Source: Aphanizomenon flos-aquae FACHB-1287 (lineage in GTDB: Bacteria; Cyanobacteriota; Cyanobacteriia; Cyanobacteriales; Nostocaceae). From it: DNA of 64,000 bases. Location: positions 32,792-96,791 of the forward strand of contig NZ_JACJTO010000013.1 of the NCBI RefSeq assembly GCF_014698755.1, given 5' to 3'. Below are positions 38,149 through 51,898 of this stretch, piece after piece. Every line of letters starts with the position of its first letter. The first letter of the stretch is position 1. The notes under the pieces are model-generated. The model ran no database searches. It worked only from the letters and a program-made list of their open reading frames with translations, and had not been told where the DNA came from. The position numbers and the translations under genes were made by a program.

Positions 38149-38634
38149 CTACTGCATTGCACCAACAACGTAGTCGAAGTAAGAACCAGCTTCACCAGCG
38201 TCTTCAGCAGACAATAGGGTAGCAGCAACGTTCTTCATAGCGGCAACGCCACCAGCAACTGCATCAATGGGAGTACCCAAAGACTTGTACATTTCCCGAA
38301 CACCAACGATACCGATTTCTTCGATGGGGGTAACATCACCAGAAACGATTCCGTAGGTAACAAGACGGAGGTAGTAGTCTAAGTCACGCAAGCAAGTAGC
38401 TGTCATTTCTTGACCGTAAGCGTTACCACCGGGGGAAACAACATCAGGACGTTTTTGGAATAGTTGGTCGCCAGCTTGCTTAACAATGCGCTCGCGGTTT
38501 TCGGTCAATACTTGAGCGATGCGGAGACGTTGTGCGCCACCAGCAGCAAAACCTTTGATTCTATCTAATTCGCCGGGGCTGAGGTAGCGAGCTTCTGCAT
38601 CAGCATTCACGATAGCTTTCGTGACGATACTCAT
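38149..38634 (-). CDS. apcA: Allophycocyanin alpha subunit
   Basis: Biliprotein of 161 aa with chromophore Cys81 ([18 protein letters not shown]). Forms the alpha/beta monomer with ApcB. Its upstream gap (363 bp to apcE) is long enough for its own promoter, in line with the strong independent apcAB transcript known in cyanobacteria. GGAGG lies near the ATG. Confidence 0.97.
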   Translation of the reverse strand: MSIVTKAIVNADAEARYLSPGELDRIKGFAAGGAQRLRIAQVLTENRERIVKQAGDQLFQKRPDVVSPGGNAYGQEMTATCLRDLDYYLRLVTYGIVSGDVTPIEEIGIVGVREMYKSLGTPIDAVAGGVAAMKNVAATLLSAEDAGEAGSYFDYVVGAMQ

Positions 38635-38870
38635 TAATGGATTCCTCCAAAACTAATTGAACCAGGATTTGATTAAACTGGTACGACTTTATGCGGTTGA
38701 TATTGAAGTCTAACATCTTGATTTACATTTATAGCCAGATTGACTGGATTTGGTGTAAACCAGGTGGAACACTCAATTACCTCCCGTAAAATATTCTCCA
38801 GTATTATGTTGAGCATTTATTACTGCTCTTAATATTTTGTAACACTTATTTTCAGATTTGCTCATTCATC

Positions 38871-38917
38871 AGGGAACAGGAAACAGGAAACAGGGAACAG
38901 GGAACGGGGAACAGAAA
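38871..38917. repeat. Heptanucleotide tandem repeats, GGGAACA type
   Basis: About six heptamers of AGGAAAC/AGGGAAC form, a different unit from most repeat blocks in the window. Confidence 0.8.
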
Positions 38918-38949
38918 GATATTTATTAAACCTCTTACCTTCTTTTTAC

Positions 38950-38995
38950 TATCACCTATTACCTATTACCTATTACCTATCACCTGTCACCTATC
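38950..38995. repeat. Heptanucleotide tandem repeats, CTATTAC type
   Basis: Six or so heptamers (CTATTAC, CTATCAC) reaching almost to the apcE stop codon at 38998. Confidence 0.85.
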
Positions 38996-38997
38996 TG

Positions 38998-42764
<3,767 letters not shown>

Positions 42765-42989
42765 TTAGTCAATTGTAATTTGTTGCGGTCCATTAGCTTT
42801 GTCATTTTTTGCCTCTGTACCCAGGGTGCTAGAACTATGACCACAACCACAACCTTTTTTATTTAGCCAACTTTTAACTGGGTCTTCGTTCAGGTTGAGT
42901 CGGAGGACACCGGAAACAAATCCACCCATAAATGAAACTGGATTCTGGGTAAATTCTCGAAATAAGGGGGACAATTCACTAATAAACAT
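42765..42989 (-). CDS. Small UPF0426-like protein
   Basis: A 74-aa protein with FMGGFVSGVLRLNLNEDPVK followed by a glycine/cysteine patch (KKGCGCGH). The SWLNKKG part resembles the UPF0426 family of cyanobacteria and chloroplasts, function unknown. The Cys-x-Cys-x-His cluster could bind metal. I use the ATG at 42989, preceded by GGAG; the upstream TTG at 43001 lies inside that Shine-Dalgarno sequence. The tail after residue 50 is polar and probably disordered. Confidence 0.6.
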   Translation of the reverse strand: MFISELSPLFREFTQNPVSFMGGFVSGVLRLNLNEDPVKSWLNKKGCGCGHSSSTLGTEAKNDKANGPQQITID

Positions 42990-43217
42990 TACATTCTCCA
43001 AGTATTACTGTCAAAAATTATTAATTCTTCATTAATCTTAACAGATACTAGCTCAGAAGTAACTATAGGGATTTTAAATTAAGTAGATTAAAAGAATAAA
43101 ACCGAACTTTGTAAAGAAACGTAAAATTGCCTTTTACCTCTTCCCTAAAATCTGCGGGGTGTGCTAGAAGCCTACCCCACGGATTTAAACTAAATATTAC
43201 AGGCTGTTACAGAGATC

Positions 43218-45518
43218 TTATGATGTGGGTGGTTGTTCTGGGAACATACATTTGTCAGAGTCACAACCGCTAGGACCTGCTTCTGATAATTCTCCCAAAT
43301 CATAACGACTTAGGGCACCACAGAAATCATCTGTTTTCCGTCGGGCTTTGACTTCTCGGGATAAGCGTTCATAAGTAGCTTTATCTATGGGTTCAAAGGG
43401 TAAACGAGGGAATGATTGTAAATCGTCAAACCGCGCTAACAACGCAGCGGAAATATATCCTTCATCATTTTGGATAGCTTCATAGATGCGTGTTCCCAGT
43501 AATTCAACCTCCTCCGAACGGAGTTCTAGGGTAGCTGAGGTGTTATGGGTGACATAATGATTCTGAACTTCCATGACAAAATCTAATTGCGCTAAGACGG
43601 AAAACTGAGATACATCAATAATATCAGCACCGGGTAAGTCAGCCCAAGATACAGCTACAGGGATTTCTACTAACCATTCTGTACACCGAGGATCAAAGGC
43701 ATTATTAAGTAAGTTGCCATTTTCATCTTTGTCAGATTGGGAGGGGATAACGTTGTAACCATAGTCTATACAAGCTAGGGCCACAGGGTCATTTTTACGG
43801 AAGGTAATCCGACGGATGAATCTTTGGGACTTGGGCGGATGCCAACCAGGTGATGCTCCTGTTAAGAGGGATTTGGTCCCTGCTGGTTGGACTGTAGTAC
43901 AACGGTTGGGGCGTTTAATCTGATGGCGATCGCAATATTCCCATATTACTTTATGAACTACATCTTTCCAGAAGTTGAGATATTTTTGCTCACGACTTTT
44001 AAAAATCAGTCCTTGGGGGGTTTCTGGTCTTCCTGCTTCCCACCAGCGTAACCAATCTGTACCAAAAGCATGAACAAAAAAGTCAAATAAACCGGTAAAT
44101 GATACACCGACAATGGGATCTAATTCTCGGCTATATTGATAACGGGGTTCAATGAATTGATGATTTAACAGGGCGACGACGGAAAGCGCACCAGCGGTAA
44201 ATGCCTCTTCTTGTTCTTTATAGTTGTCGGGGTCGAGTTGGTTTAAGTGTACCTCTGATAAGTTACAGTGGAAGTTGTTACCGATAATCTCACCACACGG
44301 GTTTAATCCAAACCTACCCATTCTATGTTCTAATTCATGATCACTGATTTCCGGGTAATTCCGCTGTATCCATTCTTCACTTTTACCTTGTTCATAAGCG
44401 CGTAGAAAATCTCTTTTGATTTCCGGTGTATTTAATAAATCAGCATTAGCTCTAGCAACTGCTTCACCAGCCCATTGAATTGCTCCCTCACCACTATAAT
44501 ATTGTTTTTGTACAGCAGCAATAGATTCTTCTAAAGTTGGTTTACGGTGAAATACTCTTGTATGGTTGGCCATTCGCAAAGAATCACGTTCTGGATCTAT
44601 GCGCCAGTTACCTTCTGCGTCTTGTTGCCATAAGTTATCCTTGGCAGTTGCGCCTTGTTCGTCTTCAGAAATAAACTGTCTTATACCCGCGCTTCTTCGG
44701 ATATTTCCAGCTACAATTGTTACAGCAGCTTCATCAATCAATAAACAGCATTCAACGGAGTTTAATTGTCTGCCTATTGCCTGATTGAGAATAGAGGCGC
44801 AACGCTGATATAATCCAGGTAACTTGACTGGGTTGGCCATACCGCCAAAACCTTTAAGTGTTTCCCTTGATTGACGAACATCGTTAATATCAACAATTAC
44901 CTGTACTTCACTGGTAAAACGTTCATCCGTAGAAAGTTCTAAAAGAGTTTGATAGGATTTTACCCAACCTTCACGGCTGTCTCCAACGTGAATAGTAGCC
45001 GTGTTATCTCCTATAAGGATTTGTGTAAATTCACGACGCTGTTCTAGGGGTGTGCTACCAATTTCACCGCGAATGGTGACACTGAGAGGATTACGGATAG
45101 AGGGAAGTTGATTAATATACTCTGGTTCAATGATAGCGCCCGTGCCACAGCCCATCATCGCTAAGTCCATCATTAACCCGAAGGCTTTCCAGTCTACAAG
45201 GTTCGTGGAGGTGCAGTTATAAGCGCCGGAGAAGTTTTTGGGTTTGGTTAACCAATCTGTGCCGCCAACCCACATCCAGCGCCCACTGGGGAGAGATTTC
45301 ATGTTCCGCTGCATCTTATCTAAAATGGTGGCTTCTTGACGGGTCAGTTTTCCCAGTTCTACTAAACCGCGTAATGTGCGATCGCATAATTGCTCCCATG
45401 TTTCTCTTAAACCTGCTTCTGTTCGACGGCTGTAGGTTCTAAAAAACACGGGATTGGCTGCTGGAGCGGATTCTGGAAAAGTCGCACCCTGGCGTTTGCG
45501 TTCAAGTTCTTGAACCAT
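43218..45518 (-). CDS. nrdJ: Adenosylcobalamin-dependent ribonucleoside-triphosphate reductase (class II)
   Basis: Monomeric B12-dependent ribonucleotide reductase of 766 aa, making dNTPs from NTPs. The radical-cysteine motif is NPCGEI, the first redox cysteine is near GAYNCTSTN, and the C-terminal shuttle pair is CDSDKC, as in the Lactobacillus-type enzyme. Length shows no intein, although inteins are common in cyanobacterial homologues. The ATG at 45518 (MVQELERKRQG) is preferred; an upstream start at 45581 adds 21 non-conserved residues. No cobalamin riboswitch is visible upstream. Confidence 0.92.
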   Translation of the reverse strand: MVQELERKRQGATFPESAPAANPVFFRTYSRRTEAGLRETWEQLCDRTLRGLVELGKLTRQEATILDKMQRNMKSLPSGRWMWVGGTDWLTKPKNFSGAYNCTSTNLVDWKAFGLMMDLAMMGCGTGAIIEPEYINQLPSIRNPLSVTIRGEIGSTPLEQRREFTQILIGDNTATIHVGDSREGWVKSYQTLLELSTDERFTSEVQVIVDINDVRQSRETLKGFGGMANPVKLPGLYQRCASILNQAIGRQLNSVECCLLIDEAAVTIVAGNIRRSAGIRQFISEDEQGATAKDNLWQQDAEGNWRIDPERDSLRMANHTRVFHRKPTLEESIAAVQKQYYSGEGAIQWAGEAVARANADLLNTPEIKRDFLRAYEQGKSEEWIQRNYPEISDHELEHRMGRFGLNPCGEIIGNNFHCNLSEVHLNQLDPDNYKEQEEAFTAGALSVVALLNHQFIEPRYQYSRELDPIVGVSFTGLFDFFVHAFGTDWLRWWEAGRPETPQGLIFKSREQKYLNFWKDVVHKVIWEYCDRHQIKRPNRCTTVQPAGTKSLLTGASPGWHPPKSQRFIRRITFRKNDPVALACIDYGYNVIPSQSDKDENGNLLNNAFDPRCTEWLVEIPVAVSWADLPGADIIDVSQFSVLAQLDFVMEVQNHYVTHNTSATLELRSEEVELLGTRIYEAIQNDEGYISAALLARFDDLQSFPRLPFEPIDKATYERLSREVKARRKTDDFCGALSRYDLGELSEAGPSGCDSDKCMFPEQPPTS

Positions 45519-45660
45519 AAAAATGACGAAGTTCACATAAATTTTAAATTGTACCATTTGTAAACAAATTTTACTCGGCAAAGTCTAATATTATTTTTAG
45601 TATAAAATGTAACTTTAATTTGTAATTAATTATAAATCCATGTAAATAAAAATTACAACA

Positions 45661-45705
45661 CTTCCTGGTGTTAGGAAGTACATACTTAGCGGGCAAGATG
45701 CCCGC
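45661..45705 (-). terminator. Two hairpins between the Asn-synthetase-like gene and nrdJ
   Basis: GCGGGCA (45689-45695) pairs with TGCCCGC (45699-45705) around AGA. Next to it CTTCCT (45661-45666) pairs with AGGAAG (45673-45678). The GC-rich hairpin is of a kind repeated in many cyanobacterial spacers and probably ends transcription of the upstream gene. Confidence 0.55.
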
Positions 45706-45772
45706 ACCACAAGATTTTGATGATTCAACTCAGTGGAAAACGCTGTATCCAAGGTTGAAAGTGAATATTTAA

Positions 45773-47536
45773 CTACTTATCTAATGTATTTTTATTCATT
45801 TGTAACCAAATTTCTAAACTCACCAATAACCACAGTTTAACACCATATCTCCCCCAAATATCACCTTTAAAATCTAGCCAGTTTCGCAATATATCCTGAT
45901 TAATATAAGCTGATATCTCACTATTTCTATTTAACAACAATTTCCGCGCTTTTCTTTGCCAATATTTTCTAAATCCCAATTGTACAGGGACCATCATCCC
46001 ACTTTTAGGACGATGAATAATACTATCTGGTAAAATATCACTAACTGCTTTTTTTAAAACTGCTTTTTCTTCTACTCCTGAAAGTTTATATTCTGGAGGA
46101 ATTTGCATACTTAATGCAACTATCCGCTGATCAAATAATGGTGATAAACCTTGTAAATCTACTGCTTGAGTTAAGTTATTCACTTTTGTTAAAATCTGAT
46201 CCGCACCTTTAAATTTAATATTTAAAAACATTAATCTATTCAAATAATTGATATCGGTATTTAAATCATGATAAAATACAGATGATTCATTTTTTAAACT
46301 TTGCCAAATTTCTGGTTTTAAAAGTTGTGGTAAATCTAAAGCGCACTTTTGAAAAGAGGTTAAATAAGCTTGTAATGAATCTTGATTATTAATAGAACCA
46401 TATAAACTATTAATTAACATTGGTTGATTTTTTGGACCACCAAAACAAGGATCTCCCCCTTCTCCATTAAGAGTAATTTGGACATTTTCTCGCGCTATTC
46501 TTCCTATTAATAAGTTGGGAACTGTCAAAGGATCACCAATAGGATCATCTAAATAAGCCATGGTTTCTCGCAAATGTTCCCACATATCCCGAAAGCTAAT
46601 TTCTAAAATGTGCTGTTGGGTTTGACAATGTTGAGAAACTAAATTAGAAAATTCTAATTCGTTCGCAGTTTCTGCACCAAAATGAATAGAATAAGTATGA
46701 ATTGGTGCAGAATGTAATTTTGCTGCTAGTGCGGTAATACTACTAGAATCTAAACCCCCAGATAGAAAAATACCAATTGGTTGATTTTCGGGTAAATATT
46801 CTTTAACAACTTGTTCAAGTAAAAAACGCAGGTTTTCACTATACCATTCTAAAGGTTGATTTGTGTCTATAATTTGTTCTTTTAATTGCCAATAATCATC
46901 AACTTTGTGAGATGGTATTTTTAGAAAACTACCAGGACGAATTTCTTTGATATCTTGCCAAAGTGTTCTTTCTCCAGGTACAAATGCACAACAAAGATAA
47001 TCCCGTAATGCAACTAAATCTAAATTATTGGAACGATAAGGTGTTAAAGTTCTTAATTTTGGGGCTATCCAATAAGTTAAACCTGTGGTAGTATAATATA
47101 AGGTGCGACCACCAATAGCATCTCTAATTAAATATAATTCTTGTTTTTCACAGTCCCAAACTACTAAACCAAATATTCCTAGTAAGAGATTTAGACATTC
47201 AGAATTGTATTTTTCCCAAAGTTGTGCAACTATTTTTTGATCACTGCAAGTATGATTAATTTTAATTCCTAATTTTTGCAGTAATTCCCCTCGGTTACTT
47301 AACCAAATATCTCCAACTATTACAAATCTTTTACTGTCACTAATTGCAAGTTTATCTAATTCAGAAATAACTGTAAATTGCTGATCTTGCCAAATTATAT
47401 CACTGGTCAAATTATCTATTTTTCCGTAAGCTACACACCAACTAGAGTTAAATTTGATATTTTCTGAAGCAGACTGAGAATTTTTAAAGAAATTAAATAG
47501 CATTGGTTTTAGTAATTTAAAATTGATAATTGACAA
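45773..47536 (-). CDS. Asparagine-synthetase-like ATP-dependent amide ligase
   Basis: A 587-aa protein with an N-terminal Ntn-glutaminase-like domain (about 30-200) and a C-terminal PP-loop synthetase domain. The PP-loop is SGGLDSS (259-265), and NGEGGDPCFGG is the second substrate loop. The protein does not begin with Met-Cys-Gly, and no Cys lies at residue 2 of either candidate start (codon 1 or codon 12). The glutaminase nucleophile is therefore missing and free ammonia or another nucleophile must be used. This resembles asparagine-synthetase homologues in beta-lactam or lasso-peptide maturation, but no such genes are adjacent. Confidence 0.75.
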   Translation of the reverse strand: MSIINFKLLKPMLFNFFKNSQSASENIKFNSSWCVAYGKIDNLTSDIIWQDQQFTVISELDKLAISDSKRFVIVGDIWLSNRGELLQKLGIKINHTCSDQKIVAQLWEKYNSECLNLLLGIFGLVVWDCEKQELYLIRDAIGGRTLYYTTTGLTYWIAPKLRTLTPYRSNNLDLVALRDYLCCAFVPGERTLWQDIKEIRPGSFLKIPSHKVDDYWQLKEQIIDTNQPLEWYSENLRFLLEQVVKEYLPENQPIGIFLSGGLDSSSITALAAKLHSAPIHTYSIHFGAETANELEFSNLVSQHCQTQQHILEISFRDMWEHLRETMAYLDDPIGDPLTVPNLLIGRIARENVQITLNGEGGDPCFGGPKNQPMLINSLYGSINNQDSLQAYLTSFQKCALDLPQLLKPEIWQSLKNESSVFYHDLNTDINYLNRLMFLNIKFKGADQILTKVNNLTQAVDLQGLSPLFDQRIVALSMQIPPEYKLSGVEEKAVLKKAVSDILPDSIIHRPKSGMMVPVQLGFRKYWQRKARKLLLNRNSEISAYINQDILRNWLDFKGDIWGRYGVKLWLLVSLEIWLQMNKNTLDK

Positions 47537-47572
47537 CTAAAAAATTATCAATTATCAATTATTAATTAAGAT

Positions 47573-48172
47573 CTAAGCAGCAAAATTTGCAGCGACAAAA
47601 TCCCAGTTCACCAAATTATCTAGGAAATTTTTGATAAATCCAGGACGAGCATTTTTGAAATCAATGTAATATGCGTGTTCCCAAACGTCAATGGTCAAAA
47701 GTGCTTTTTTACCATGAGCGAGGGGGTTTTCAGCGTTTGGTGTTTTCATGATTTTTAGTGTACCATGATCATCAACCAACCAAGCCCAACCACTACCGAA
47801 TTGAGTAGCAGCAGCGGTGGAAAATTCTTCTTTGAATTTGTCAAAGCTACCAAAATCCTGTGCAATTTTAGCAGCTAATTCGCCTGTAGGAGCGCCACCA
47901 CCGGCTGGTTTTAAGCAATTCCAGAAGAAAGAGTGATTCCAAACTTGAGCCGCGTTGTTGAAGATTCCAGCTTTAGCAGAGTCACCAAAAGCAATTTTAA
48001 TTACTTCTTCCAAAGACTTGTGAGCTAATTCTGTACCATCAACCAGCTTGTTCAAATTATCTACATAAGCTTTATGATGTTTACCATAATGATACTCAAA
48101 GGTTTCAGCTTTCATGCCGTAAGACTCTAAAGCGTCAGAAGCAAAAGGTAACGGGGGTTGTGTAAATGCCAT
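47573..48172 (-). CDS. sodB: Iron superoxide dismutase
   Basis: Cytosolic Fe-SOD of 199 aa. Metal ligands are His28, His80, Asp162 and His166 (DVWEHAYY). Gln76 within NNAAQVWNHSFFW marks the Fe type rather than the Mn type. No signal peptide. It starts at ATG 48172 with AGAGGA upstream, and the Asn-synthetase-like gene begins only 36 bp beyond its stop in the same direction, so read-through is possible. Confidence 0.95.
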   Translation of the reverse strand: MAFTQPPLPFASDALESYGMKAETFEYHYGKHHKAYVDNLNKLVDGTELAHKSLEEVIKIAFGDSAKAGIFNNAAQVWNHSFFWNCLKPAGGGAPTGELAAKIAQDFGSFDKFKEEFSTAAATQFGSGWAWLVDDHGTLKIMKTPNAENPLAHGKKALLTIDVWEHAYYIDFKNARPGFIKNFLDNLVNWDFVAANFAA

Positions 48173-48430
48173 GTTATGAAATCCTCTCTTTACTGTTGTC
48201 TTGTTAAAAGCTATGAAAGAAGCTTCGGAAATTACAGGTTTTGTATGGTCTTGTTTTATATCCTCAAGGTCGGCACATAAAACTTAACATTGTTATTCTA
48301 CTACTAAAGTGAAAATTTCCACGAATTAGCGAGAATTTACTTTTATTTTCTGAATTGTTGCACCAAAGTGTTATACAAAGTGCTGTAAATGAGCCGCAAA
48401 CCCTTGTAGACTGGTAAAAATCCCTCCTTT

Positions 48431-51400
48431 TTAGTTCCTATTGCCGGTTTCATGTACATTTCGGTTCAAGGTCTCATAAATACTAGATAGTAATTTTTCT
48501 AACACTATTGCTCTAAATTCTTCATTATTCATGACCTCCATAAATATTTTTTCATTCCCGTCCATACGTTCAATAAAGAGGTTTTCTAGATGCTTTTCTA
48601 GTACAGGAGCAAAGTTTTCTTTAGTGTTGACTTGAGCAGCTTTTTTGATAGAATCATTAGCGATCGCTGTTGCAGTAATTTGTTCAAAAAACAGTTGATC
48701 TGCTAAGGTAAAATCTGTACTAAATCTTTCATTTAAAGAATTAATCAGTTGAGATAGAGGAACTTCCTGATCTAGTTGACGAGTTCCCACTGCTGTAGCA
48801 CCTATTAACCCTTCCGCTGTACCTTCCTGTAAATTAATCTTACCTGCGCTGATTTTTTCCAAGCGATAAAATTTTAGTTCGATATCCCCAGATAAATCAA
48901 TTCTGTTTACATCTTTAATTTTAGGTAATTTCTTAACTAAAAATCGTCCATAGGCATAAAGTTTTTCTAATTCTGAATCTTGATAAGGAATAATCTGAGC
49001 TAGGAATAAATAAAGATTACGGAAGCTGGTTAATTGATTTTTAAATTGTTCTTTTTCAGAGTCTATAAGTTGTTGATATTTGTCCACAATTGGATCTAAT
49101 AAACTATTTAATTTTTGATGTTCTTTTCCCGTCAAAGAAGTTTTAGGACGAAACCAAATTTCACACCACTGGTTAACATCTTTTTGGCTAAAAAGTTGCC
49201 ATTCATAAAGTTGATAAGATAAATCATTTAATTGTTGTGGATCTGCATTTTCACCAATAGGAGTTTCCTCATAGTAGGGTTTAAAGGCTTTGTAAATGTC
49301 CTCTGGTTTATTCACAAAATCTAATATAAAGGTGTCGTCTTTCCCTGTGGTGGTGCGATTGAGTCGTGATAAAGTTTGCACTGCTTGGACTCCATCTAGC
49401 CTTTTATCCACAAACATGGTATGTAATAAAGGTTGGTCAAATCCGGTTTGAAATTTGTTAGCAACTAACAAAACTTGATAAGTCTCACTTTCAAATTTTT
49501 CGGGAATTTCTGATGTTTTGATCCCGTTCATATTCTCTTCTGTAAAAGTTTGATCTGGAAATTCATCAAGGTTAATAGAACCAGAAAAAGCTACTAAAGA
49601 TTTGATATCCCTATAACCTTTTTCTTGAATATATTTATCAAAAGCTAATTTATATTTAACAGCGTGTTCACGGGAACGGGTAACAACCATTGCTTTAGCT
49701 CTTCCGCCGATTTTATGGCGGGTATGGTTGCGGAAATGTTCTATAATAATTTCTACTTTTTGAGTGATATTATGAGGGTGCAGTTCAATAAAACGAGCAA
49801 TAGCCTTGGCCGTTTGTCGACGTGGTAAAGTTGGATCATCTTCGGAGGTGCGGACTAATTCAAAATATCGTTCATAGCAGGTATAATTAGCTAAAACGTC
49901 TTTAATATATCCCTCTTCAATGGCTTGACGCATGGTGTAAAGATGAAAGGGAGATTGACCATTTTCTCCCGGTTCATCAAATAGGAGTAAAGTCCTATAT
50001 TTAGGAGTAGCAGTAAAGGCAAAATAACTCAGATTTGGTTGTTTACTGCGGGTAATTTGGTCTTTTAATAGTTGTTGTTTAGCCTCATCACTAATATCCC
50101 CTTCCTCAAATTCATCCTCTAAAAGTTGAGCCGCAATGACAGATTCAATACCATCTTTATTGAGGATTTTTCGCAATTCTGCGGCTGTTTCTCCACTTTG
50201 CGAGCTATGGGCTTCATCAACAATAATGGCAAAGCGTTTATCTTTGGTATTAATATTAATAGTTTTCCCTTTTTTAGCCAAGGTTTCAATAGCTCTAGTA
50301 ATAAAAGGGAATTTCTGAATAGTAGAAATTATAATTGGTACACCATCATTTAAAGCTTTAGCTAGTTGTTGAGTATTTTCATCTATTTTTTGCACAACTC
50401 CCGCTTTATGTTCAAATTGATAAATAGTATTTTGCAGTTGTTGATCTAATACGGTTCTATCTGTAATCACAACAACGGTATGAAATATTTTTTCATTTTG
50501 GTGATCATGAAGATTGGCTAATCGATGTGCTAACCAAGCGATAGAATTAGACTTTCCTGAACCTGCGGAATGTTGGATTAAATAATTATGTCCGGCTTTA
50601 TTTTCTTGACTATGCTTAATAAGTTTACGCACTACATTAAGTTGATGATAACGAGGGAAAATTAGGGTTTCTTTTTTCTGATATTTAATGCCTGTATCTG
50701 TGATAATTTTGATTTCTTTAACGTCAAGATGCAGAAAACGCGCCACTATATCTAATAGGCTATCTTTTTGTAAAACTTCTAGCCACAGATAACTAGTGCG
50801 ATATTCTCCATGATTACCAATGGGATTTCCAGCGCCGTGATTATGTCCTTTATTGAAGGGGAGAAAATAGGTATTTTCTTTAGCTAGTTTAGTCGTCATC
50901 CAAACTTGTTCACTATCTACCGCGAAATGGACTAAGCACCGTTGTTTAAAGGTAAATAGGGGATCTTTGGGGTCTCTGTCGGTTTGATATTGATAAATGG
51001 CTTTTTGGTAGGTTGACCCGGAAAGAGGGTTTTTTAGTTCAATACTGGCTATGGGTAAACCGTTGATACTCAGGAGAATATCAGGAATACCCCCGGTTTT
51101 AATGGTAACTTGGCGGGTAACAGTGAGGTGATTTTTCTGGTACAGTTTCAAGGTTTCCGGGTTCATGGTCGTGTTAGGTTGAAAATAGACTATTTTAAAG
51201 GTTTTACCATAACACTTGAAACCGTGACGGAGGACATCTAATATCCCCCGGCTTTTGAGTTCTTTGGTGAGGCTATCTATGATGATTTTTTCGGATTCAT
51301 TGGCGCTGGCTTTGACTAAATATTTCCATGCTTCTGGTTGAGTTTGTTGGATGAAATTAATGATTTCCGTGGGGAAAAGAGCGGTTTCTGGGTCGTAGTT

Positions 51401-51481
51401 TTTGGCGTTACCTTGTTCGTAGCCACTGAGTTGCAGGAGTTCTTTTTCTATGATGTTTTCAAATTCGTGTTCTGTGTGCAT
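48431..51481 (-). CDS. hsdR: Type I restriction enzyme R subunit
   Basis: Restriction and translocation subunit of 1016 aa. The N-terminal PD-(D/E)XK nuclease shows GGIPDILLSINGLPIASIELK. The SF2 helicase motor has Walker A SAGSGKSNS, DEAH box VDEAHSSQSG, motif III FTATP and the C-terminal VANKFQTGFDQP. The C-terminal helical region would bind the methylase core. It is the last gene of the hsd island; its start is four bases after the vapC stop. The final residues repeat an N-x-H-E-T-G-N-R-N motif, possibly a small duplication. Confidence 0.94.
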   Translation of the reverse strand: MHTEHEFENIIEKELLQLSGYEQGNAKNYDPETALFPTEIINFIQQTQPEAWKYLVKASANESEKIIIDSLTKELKSRGILDVLRHGFKCYGKTFKIVYFQPNTTMNPETLKLYQKNHLTVTRQVTIKTGGIPDILLSINGLPIASIELKNPLSGSTYQKAIYQYQTDRDPKDPLFTFKQRCLVHFAVDSEQVWMTTKLAKENTYFLPFNKGHNHGAGNPIGNHGEYRTSYLWLEVLQKDSLLDIVARFLHLDVKEIKIITDTGIKYQKKETLIFPRYHQLNVVRKLIKHSQENKAGHNYLIQHSAGSGKSNSIAWLAHRLANLHDHQNEKIFHTVVVITDRTVLDQQLQNTIYQFEHKAGVVQKIDENTQQLAKALNDGVPIIISTIQKFPFITRAIETLAKKGKTININTKDKRFAIIVDEAHSSQSGETAAELRKILNKDGIESVIAAQLLEDEFEEGDISDEAKQQLLKDQITRSKQPNLSYFAFTATPKYRTLLLFDEPGENGQSPFHLYTMRQAIEEGYIKDVLANYTCYERYFELVRTSEDDPTLPRRQTAKAIARFIELHPHNITQKVEIIIEHFRNHTRHKIGGRAKAMVVTRSREHAVKYKLAFDKYIQEKGYRDIKSLVAFSGSINLDEFPDQTFTEENMNGIKTSEIPEKFESETYQVLLVANKFQTGFDQPLLHTMFVDKRLDGVQAVQTLSRLNRTTTGKDDTFILDFVNKPEDIYKAFKPYYEETPIGENADPQQLNDLSYQLYEWQLFSQKDVNQWCEIWFRPKTSLTGKEHQKLNSLLDPIVDKYQQLIDSEKEQFKNQLTSFRNLYLFLAQIIPYQDSELEKLYAYGRFLVKKLPKIKDVNRIDLSGDIELKFYRLEKISAGKINLQEGTAEGLIGATAVGTRQLDQEVPLSQLINSLNERFSTDFTLADQLFFEQITATAIANDSIKKAAQVNTKENFAPVLEKHLENLFIERMDGNEKIFMEVMNNEEFRAIVLEKLLSSIYETLNRNVHETGNRN

Positions 51482-51485
51482 TTTA

Positions 51486-51896
51486 TTAATTGGGGTTGAG
51501 CCAGTTTTCTACTTTTAAATTAGGAATGCGAGAAAATTCACGAACATTGGCGGTAACGACAGTTAGATTTAATGTCAACGCATGGACAGCAATTAATAAG
51601 TCATTACTACCAATGGGAGTTCCTTGACGTTCTAAATGTGTACGCATTATAGCATAATTATGATCTACATCTGCCATTAATGGTAATATAGGAATCATGT
51701 TAAAAGCTAGTTCAATTCGTTTTTTTAATCGGAATGAATTGCTTTTTTCTGCGCCAAATCGTAATTCACAAGCTACAATGATACTGGTACAAATTTTTTC
51801 TTCACCCACTTTTTGAATTTGAGAAAAAATTCTCCCTGTTGGGTGTTTGACAAAATCAGAGAGTATATTGGTGTCGAGCAAGTATGAATAAGACAT
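51486..51896 (-). CDS. vapC: VapC-type PIN-domain toxin
   Basis: Putative ribonuclease toxin of 136 aa. PIN-domain acidic residues are visible: Asp8 (LLDTNILSDF), Glu in VACELRFGA, and Asp in GSNDLLIAVHA and VTANVREF. Its partner is the AbrB/VapB-like gene directly upstream, with a two-base gap. The pair is inserted between hsdS and hsdR. VapC toxins usually cut tRNA or rRNA; the target here is unknown. Confidence 0.87.
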   Translation of the reverse strand: MSYSYLLDTNILSDFVKHPTGRIFSQIQKVGEEKICTSIIVACELRFGAEKSNSFRLKKRIELAFNMIPILPLMADVDHNYAIMRTHLERQGTPIGSNDLLIAVHALTLNLTVVTANVREFSRIPNLKVENWLNPN

Positions 51897-51898
51897 TT

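Larger units (their letters stand above)
38635..38997. other. apcE-apcA spacer with two heptamer repeat blocks
   Basis: No gene. It holds GGGAACA-type heptamers (38871-38917) and CTATTAC-type heptamers (38950-38995) next to the apcE stop. The remaining sequence close to apcA should carry the apcA promoter and leader. Confidence 0.6.

Noticed and set aside
43001..45772. Cobalamin riboswitch for the B12-dependent reductase
   Set aside because: The nrdJ leader is short and shows only simple hairpins; no B12-box-like sequence was recognised.
45773..47536. Lasso-peptide biosynthesis cluster
   Set aside because: Only the asparagine-synthetase-like gene is present; no PqqD-like, transglutaminase-like protease, transporter or precursor was seen next to it.
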